A stretch of DNA of 43,182 nt, taken from positions 1-43,182 of the forward strand of contig JADZDL010000014.1 of the NCBI GenBank assembly GCA_020851075.1. Direction: 5' to 3'. Shown in pieces: positions 35,556 to 43,182 of the stretch. The stretch's first letter is position 1. Every line of letters starts with the position of its first letter. The notes beneath the pieces were generated by a model. The model had not been told where the DNA came from. It ran no database searches and saw only the letters and a program-made list of their open reading frames with translations. The DNA is from Planctomycetota bacterium. GTDB taxonomy: Bacteria > Planctomycetota > UBA1135 > UBA2386. Made by a program: the position numbers and the translations under genes.

Positions 35556-36578
35556 CTAAAGCTCGGCCGAAGTGCGCAGTGACTCCAAGTCGGCGAGCTG
35601 CTGACGATCCAGCGCTGCTGGACCGCCCACACGGCCCGCCACCGGCAGTCGGCGCGAAGCCCGCAACAGCTCCCCAACCTCGTTGCGCAACGTGTCCGCG
35701 CCTGCCGCCAGGCAGGAGGTTCGCAGGTGGCACGGCATGTCGGCAGGCCACGGCGCAGCAGGCAGGTCGACCTTGTTGGCAACGACGAAGGCGCCACGCT
35801 CGGCTAACTCGCGATCGAATGCCGAGGGACCTCGACTTGCATCCACCACGAGGAGCACATGCCCCGCAGCGCGCAGGGCCCGCCCCACCTCGATAGCTTC
35901 CCGATCGACCTCGGCTTCGCATGGGCCTTCCCCCGCCGTATCGACGAGTTCGTAGGGATAGCCCGCCAGCGTCGTCTGCTCCGCCACGGCATCGCGAGTG
36001 AGCCCTGGCATGGGACCTGTGAGCACACGTTCGCGAAACAGCAGCCGATTGAACAGCGTCGACTTGCCTGCGTTTTGTGCGCCGGCGAGCACCAGCCGCG
36101 CAGGCACGACGTGCGCCAACGCCGCGCGCGACCGCTGCAGAGCCTCGTCCATGGCGATCTGGCGTTTGCTGCCCGACATCGCTGCCAGCTCAAGAAGGAA
36201 GCCCCGGAATGACCACTGCCGCTGCTCAAGGGCCAGCTCGAGTTGTTCTGGACCAAGCGCTTCGAGCAGCAGGCGATCCGCCGGCTCCATGGGCAAGCTC
36301 GCAGGCTGCACGACAAACCGACGGCGCAAGGTCGCCAGCACAGCGGGCGAACCGTGCAGGTGTAATTCGGTCGTGCCATTGCCGTGGCTCACGACGAGGA
36401 CTTCGTCGACCGAAGTACCGTCGATTTCCAGCATGGCCAGGCGCGGCACGCCGGGCGGCAAATGCGGCCAAGGTGCTCCGTTGCGGGTCTTCAAGCACGC
36501 CAACGCGGCCTCGCGTTCTTCCGCAAGCACGAGCACGACCGCAACCCCAGCGACGCCAGGCGGAGTCAGGAGCCGCAC
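35556..36578 (-). CDS. Truncated MnmE-like GTPase
   Basis: A 340-residue protein with a GTG start at 36578. Residues 1 to about 115 resemble the MnmE (TrmE) N-terminal folate-binding domain, with GTTELHLHGSPAVL corresponding to MnmE's EVHCHGG region. A helical linker then leads to the G domain: GAQNAGKST (166-174, P-loop), GLTRDA (192-197), DTAG (213-216) and NKVD (268-271). MnmE is normally about 450 residues and ends in a helical domain with a catalytic Cys (CIGK-type). Both are missing, so tRNA U34 modification as in MnmE is unlikely unless another chain supplies them. It overlaps coaX by 13 bases and is upstream of pyrB. The role is uncertain; a ribosome or tRNA-linked GTPase is plausible. 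Confidence 0.8.
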   Translation of the reverse strand: MRLLTPPGVAGVAVVLVLAEEREAALACLKTRNGAPWPHLPPGVPRLAMLEIDGTSVDEVLVVSHGNGTTELHLHGSPAVLATLRRRFVVQPASLPMEPADRLLLEALGPEQLELALEQRQWSFRGFLLELAAMSGSKRQIAMDEALQRSRAALAHVVPARLVLAGAQNAGKSTLFNRLLFRERVLTGPMPGLTRDAVAEQTTLAGYPYELVDTAGEGPCEAEVDREAIEVGRALRAAGHVLLVVDASRGPSAFDRELAERGAFVVANKVDLPAAPWPADMPCHLRTSCLAAGADTLRNEVGELLRASRRLPVAGRVGGPAALDRQQLADLESLRTSAEL

Positions 36579-37315
36579 GGTCGTTCGGCCGCCAGGATGG
36601 CCAGCCCCTGATGCACAAGATCGTCCACGTGCGTGGCCTGCAAACGCGTTGAGCGCAGAAGGCGAGCCGCATTGCCTCCCGTCACGAGAACCCGCGCGGA
36701 GCCACGCGCCACGCGCAGCGTCTCGGCGACGAGCCGCTCCACCAGGCCACAGTAGCCAAGCAATACGCCAGCCGTGACCGCGTTCTGCGAACTACGCGGT
36801 GGCATGGCGGGAGAAGCATCGAGGTCTGGTGCCGGCAAGGCCGGCGTGGTCGCCGCCAATCCGGCAACGAACGCCCGCAGGCCAGGCGCAATCGCTCCAC
36901 CACGGAACGTGCCGTCGTCTTCGACGAGGTTCACGGTCGTCGCCGAGCCACAGTCAACCACCACCGCCCGACCGAAGCGGCGATGCGCAGCCAGCGCAGC
37001 AAGCCAACGGTCTGCGCCAAGCGTATGCGGGGTCAGGTAGTCGAGCGGCAGCGGACAAAGCAGATCACGGCCGGCCACCTCGATGGGAATCGCGAGCAGG
37101 GCAGCAAATGCCGCCAGCCCTTCGGGCACCACCGAAACCGCGACGCACCGCGACGGAGCAGTTCCCGCCACGAAAGCCCGCATGGCCGCGATCGTGGCTG
37201 CCCCTTGGCCGGGCACCTCGAAACGCTCCCGCCGCCCCTTGGCATGGTCGAGGCAATCGAGCGTGCTATTGCCACAATCGAGGGTCAGCAACTTGGCGGC
37301 GATCTGGCCCATCAT
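36566..37315 (-). CDS. coaX: Type III pantothenate kinase
   Basis: A 249-residue ASKHA-fold kinase starting at the ATG at 37315 (a second ATG follows immediately). It phosphorylates pantothenate, the first step of CoA synthesis, in the cytoplasm. Motifs: DCGNS (13-17, ATP phosphate), GADRW (100-104, pantothenate pocket), DCGSATTVNL (121-130, catalytic Asp and metal region) and VTGGNAARL (211-219). The length suits CoaX (about 250-260). It overlaps the GTPase gene by 13 bases and follows the PDZ gene by 46 bases, so all belong to one minus-strand unit. CoaX needs a monovalent cation and is not feedback-inhibited by CoA in studied bacteria. Confidence 0.9.
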   Translation of the reverse strand: MMGQIAAKLLTLDCGNSTLDCLDHAKGRRERFEVPGQGAATIAAMRAFVAGTAPSRCVAVSVVPEGLAAFAALLAIPIEVAGRDLLCPLPLDYLTPHTLGADRWLAALAAHRRFGRAVVVDCGSATTVNLVEDDGTFRGGAIAPGLRAFVAGLAATTPALPAPDLDASPAMPPRSSQNAVTAGVLLGYCGLVERLVAETLRVARGSARVLVTGGNAARLLRSTRLQATHVDDLVHQGLAILAAERPCGS

Positions 37316-37361
37316 GTTCCGCGGTGCAGGCGGCGCAACTCGCGAGTGGCGTACTTCGCGG

Positions 37362-38675
37362 TTAGCGGTCCGGAGCCTGGTAGGTGCGCTCGACGATCTG
37401 GCCACCCGACAACCACTTGGTGACGAACGTGCGGACCCCCTTCTTGTACTCGGTCTTGCCAAACTGCATCGCCTGCGCCTGCGTCTGCACGGGTCGGTTG
37501 TTGACCTCGAGCAATACGTCGCCCTGCGAAACGCCAAGCTGGCTGGCGACCTTGGCGTCGATGTTGCGCACCTGCAAGCCGCGCGTCGAGCCGACCTTGC
37601 TCACGTAGGTGTCGAAATTGACCTTCTCGAAGAACTGGTCCGGGTTCTCGCGAATGCGCTCCTCATCGCGCCGCCCGATGTGGCGCACGTTGTTGATGAG
37701 GGTCGTGTCGTCGACCTCCTGCCAGGTATTGGAACTTGCCACCGGGGCGGCGACGGCCTGGCCCGAACCACCAGCCGCTGGTTGGCCGTTGAGACGGTGC
37801 AATTCGCGCAACAGGTCCTGGCTGAGGTTCATGCTGGTCTTCAGCAGTTCCTCCTCCTTCGGCTCCTGCGCAGCCTCGCCGTCCTTCGGCGGCGGCGGCG
37901 TACGAACGAAGTAGGCGACCTGTGCCGAAGAGTCGACACGGACCAGCTTGATGTCATCGAACGGCGGCCACAGCTTCGGATCGCGCCGAGGATCGCCATC
38001 GCCCTGGATCCAGACCTTCTGGATGAGCTCGCGCCCCACCATTGAGGTCGGCACGGGCGTCTGGGCCCGAGCGCCGCGATTGCCGGCACCCGCGTTACCC
38101 TGCCCACCCTGGTTACCACGGCCCTGCGGCCCATTCGGATTGCCAAGTGGACGCTGTGGCGGTGCCACATCGCGCAGCATGGCCGCCGCCCCGGATCCCG
38201 ATGCGGTCGACGTTTCCCGCAAGTACCACTCGGGGGCCTGAACGTTGGCCTCCGGCTTGTAGCGCACGATCACGTGCGACAATTCCCCCTTGCCCTGGTC
38301 CTTCGGGTCGTAGACCAGCGAAACCAGCTCGATGATCTGCTCGAGCGGACGGGCCTCGACCTTTACTTCGGTCACCTTTGGCTTTTCGACGACGGTCGGG
38401 TCCTTCGGTGGCGGCGGCAACTTGCCCGTGAAGTTGATGTTCCGGAACTGGGACCACCACGTAGCCGTGCGATCACTGTAGCTCCAGTCGGCAACCACCG
38501 CACCTTGCCCCTTGCCCGTCGCAACGCGGTCCGTCGCTTCCTTGATGCCCTTGGCGGTGGAGGCCTCGCGTGCCGCCTTGGACACCAGCGGGACGCTCTT
38601 GTAGACGATCCAACCAGCGGCACCAAACAGGCCTGCTGTAACGGTATAGAGCAGGAATGGGATAGGCAGCTTCAT
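37362..38675 (-). CDS. GspC-like bitopic membrane protein with C-terminal PDZ domain
   Basis: A 437-residue protein. One N-terminal membrane helix (about 6-28, PFLLYTVTAGLFGAAGWIVY) leads to a periplasmic region with Pro-rich linkers and a GNQGGQGNAGAGN low-complexity segment (about 180-205). The C-terminus (about 365-437) is a PDZ-like domain: RGLQVRNIDAKVASQLGVSQ, then GDVLLEVNNRPV. The middle may hold a GspC-like homology region, and VEARPLEQIIELVSLVYDP resembles the start of that fold. GspC links the T2S inner-membrane platform to the secretin. No gspD or other T2S gene sits beside it, and pilB/pilC are 23 kb away. Domain identification is fair and the GspC assignment tentative. Confidence 0.7.
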   Translation of the reverse strand: MKLPIPFLLYTVTAGLFGAAGWIVYKSVPLVSKAAREASTAKGIKEATDRVATGKGQGAVVADWSYSDRTATWWSQFRNINFTGKLPPPPKDPTVVEKPKVTEVKVEARPLEQIIELVSLVYDPKDQGKGELSHVIVRYKPEANVQAPEWYLRETSTASGSGAAAMLRDVAPPQRPLGNPNGPQGRGNQGGQGNAGAGNRGARAQTPVPTSMVGRELIQKVWIQGDGDPRRDPKLWPPFDDIKLVRVDSSAQVAYFVRTPPPPKDGEAAQEPKEEELLKTSMNLSQDLLRELHRLNGQPAAGGSGQAVAAPVASSNTWQEVDDTTLINNVRHIGRRDEERIRENPDQFFEKVNFDTYVSKVGSTRGLQVRNIDAKVASQLGVSQGDVLLEVNNRPVQTQAQAMQFGKTEYKKGVRTFVTKWLSGGQIVERTYQAPDR

Positions 38676-39080
38676 GGGATAGACAACGTCAGTGTCGACC
38701 GGATGGTCTACGACAGGGGAAGTCTGGGGCTGGAACGCAGTGCCCCCGAGCCGGGGTTACGACGTTGCCAAGCGTCTGAGACGCGTTCGGGCTCAGGTTC
38801 TTCCCTGGAAGCCCGTTTCGGACCAGGCGGGACCAGGAAAGGTGCGCGGAGTTTGCGGAAAGTGCCGCACCAACGCAACTCCGGAACCGCCCAACCTTGA
38901 ACCAAGGCTGTCAGCACGCGCCGTCTTGGGCTTTGGATCGCGAGGGTGGAAATGACGATGGGCCACCCCGCGTAGCCGGCGAGGAAGCCCAATCTTGGCC
39001 GCAGACACTGCGCGACCACGGAGAGACCCGATCTGATCGCCTGCCTGACGAAAGGACAGGCCGGCCGGAAAGCCGGGCGT
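38676..39080. other. 405-base gap between the PDZ gene and rpsG
   Basis: No RNA gene or convincing coding frame is visible on either strand. It must contain the rpsG 3' end and the promoter of the PDZ/coaX/GTPase/pyrB unit. A GCGTCT-G-AGACGC dyad lies at 38772-38784. Near the rpsG stop there are only weak short stems. The direct repeat GGACCAGG appears twice around 38819-38836. Confidence 0.5.
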
Positions 39081-39554
39081 CTAGTACGCGAAGTGGCTGT
39101 AGGCGCTGTTCGCCTCGGCCATCTTGTGCACGTTTTCCTTCTTCGTCACGGCCGAACCCTGGTTGTTGAACGCGTCAAACAACTCTTCGGCGAGCGACTT
39201 GGCCATCGGCTTGCCACGCTTGGCGCGGGCAGCATCGACGAGCCAGCGGATCGCCAGGCTCTGCTGGCGACGCTTGTTCACCTCGCGCGGCACCTGGTAG
39301 GTCGCGCCACCCACGCGCTTGCTGCGCACTTCAACACGCGGCTTGATGTTGTCGATCGCCTTCGAGAAGACATCAACGGGATCGGCGTTCTCGACCTTCT
39401 TGCAGACGAAGTCGACGGCTTCGTAGAAGATGGCCTGAGCAGTGGTCTTCTTCCCCTGCAGCATGATCTTGTTGATGATCTTGCTGGCCAACTTGTTGTT
39501 GTAGCGGGGGTCACCCTTCAGGAAGACTTCAGTGGACTTGTAGGAGCGAGGCAT
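39081..39554 (-). CDS. rpsG: 30S ribosomal protein S7
   Basis: A 157-residue protein of standard length, an assembly nucleator of the 30S head that binds the 3' major domain of 16S rRNA. Typical S7 sequence includes LASKIINKIMLQGKKTTAQ, VEVRSKRVGGATYQVPREV and RRQQSLAIRWLVDAAR, and the end SHFAY matches bacterial S7 tails. It follows rpsL after 74 bases on the same strand. fusA, usually next, is not found here. In Escherichia coli S7 represses its own operon by binding its mRNA; whether that holds here cannot be seen. Confidence 0.97.
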   Translation of the reverse strand: MPRSYKSTEVFLKGDPRYNNKLASKIINKIMLQGKKTTAQAIFYEAVDFVCKKVENADPVDVFSKAIDNIKPRVEVRSKRVGGATYQVPREVNKRRQQSLAIRWLVDAARAKRGKPMAKSLAEELFDAFNNQGSAVTKKENVHKMAEANSAYSHFAY

Positions 39555-39628
39555 CGGAAGCTCGGATCAGCGGTAACTGCGAATACTGCGGGGAAGAACC
39601 CTGCGGGGAAAAGGACCTTCTAGGGCAC

Positions 39629-40003
39629 TTACTTCTTGGGGCGCTTCGCGCCGTATTTGCTGCGGCTGCGACGGCGATTCTCGACACCCGAAGCATCGAG
39701 GCAACCACGCAGAACGTGATAGCGCACACCGGGAAGGTCGCGCACACGACCACCACGGATCAGCACGATCGAGTGCTCCTGGAGGTTGTGGCCTTCGCCT
39801 GGAATGTAGACCGTCGTCTCCTTGCCGTTGCTGAGACGAACGCGGGCGATCTTGCGAAGTGCCGAGTTCGGCTTCTTCGGCGTCATCGTCTTCACCTGCA
39901 GACACACACCACGCTTCTGCGGGCAGGCATCGAGGATAGGCGACTTGCTCTTGTACTTGATCTTCGTGCGGCCCTTGCGGATGAGCTGGTTGATCGTGGG
40001 CAT
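39629..40003 (-). CDS. rpsL: 30S ribosomal protein S12
   Basis: A 124-residue protein of standard length. It contacts the decoding site of the 30S subunit. [11 protein letters not shown] has the wild-type lysine whose mutation gives streptomycin resistance, and [13 protein letters not shown] holds the Asp that can be methylthiolated. No resistance substitution is seen at these points. There is no clear Shine-Dalgarno sequence before the ATG at 40003, and a candidate promoter is at 40043-40070. It lies between rpoC and rpsG in the classical str order. Confidence 0.98.
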   Translation of the reverse strand: MPTINQLIRKGRTKIKYKSKSPILDACPQKRGVCLQVKTMTPKKPNSALRKIARVRLSNGKETTVYIPGEGHNLQEHSIVLIRGGRVRDLPGVRYHVLRGCLDASGVENRRRSRSKYGAKRPKK

Positions 40004-40042
40004 ACTAGTGTGGCTACGCGGTCCGAGAATTCAGGGGGTGGG

Positions 40043-40070
40043 AAGATAGAGAAAAGCCTGCCAATTGCAA
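40043..40070 (-). promoter_or_regulatory. Candidate sigma-70-type promoter for rpsL-rpsG
   Basis: On the minus strand TTGCAA (40065-40070) and TATCTT (40043-40048) are separated by 16 bases, each matching four of six consensus positions. They lie about 40 bases upstream of the rpsL start, in the 189-base gap after rpoC. The 16-base spacer is within range, but in a GC-rich genome with unknown sigma preferences this is only a candidate. Confidence 0.4.
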
Positions 40071-40192
40071 CCCCATCCCGGGGACTGCGCCACAGAAGTA
40101 TGGTGGCCTCCCCCAGCGCTTTGCGGCGCCCCTCCTCGGGTGCACCGTATTCAGCGAGCCGAGGGATGTTCGGCAGAGCTCTGGATGGGCGA

Positions 40193-43182
<2,990 letters not shown>

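Noticed and set aside
35483..35797. N-terminal extension of pyrB to 35797
   Set aside because: It overlaps the GTPase gene and encodes Arg/Ser/Pro-rich sequence unlike any ATCase. The catalytic chain begins at MADHEKRDLVSIEDL.

Overview
The window is GC-rich, gene-dense bacterial chromosome. Diderm envelope genes (lipoproteins, an OmpA/Pal-type protein), type IV pilus ATPases, very large exported lipoproteins with Ig-like domains, a truncated MnmE-like GTPase and a TMTC-like membrane protein together suggest a Planctomycetota-type or similarly divergent diderm bacterium. That placement is inference from gene content, not a search. No rRNA, tRNA, CRISPR array, transposase or phage gene was seen.

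Layout, left to right. (1) 1-5405: the start of a minus-strand gene with a long disordered Gly/Glu/Arg-rich N-terminus, divergent from cystathionine beta-synthase, which overlaps an AlkD-like HEAT-repeat gene with a histone-H1-like tail. A membrane-anchored TPR gene and a TatD hydrolase follow. (2) 5415-9489, minus: three genes with 4-base stop/start overlaps (GT2, GT4 and a TMTC-like TPR membrane protein), a glycosylation unit. (3) 9563-15422, minus: the pilus motor cluster pilT-pilB-pilC-TPR-prepilin, closed by a terminator. (4) 15656-19659, minus: an EF-G paralogue, an OmpA/Pal lipoprotein and prepilin peptidase. The peptidase would process the prepilin of region 3. (5) 19854-33653, minus: four large lipoproteins filling almost 14 kb. 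Reading 5' to 3' they fall into two repeats of the same pair: a ~1300-residue Ig-like lipoprotein, then a lipoprotein with a different architecture that carries nine-glycine runs in one copy. Three of the four end at strong hairpin terminators. This is the most unusual part of the window. (6) 34139-38675, minus: a PDZ membrane protein resembling GspC, type III pantothenate kinase, an MnmE-like GTPase and aspartate carbamoyltransferase. The last carries a PyrI-type zinc domain and a decayed Ada-like tail in the same chain. (7) 39081-43182, minus: rpsG, rpsL and the 3' two thirds of rpoC, the usual str order except that fusA does not follow rpsG.

Regions 2 to 5 are mostly envelope and export functions: pilus or pseudopilus assembly, glycosyl transfer and surface lipoproteins. 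Regions 6 and 7 are core pyrimidine, CoA, transcription and translation genes. Whether the pilus/T2S-like parts (pilT, pilB, pilC, prepilin, peptidase, GspC-like protein) export or display the four lipoproteins is an attractive idea, but the sequence does not show it.
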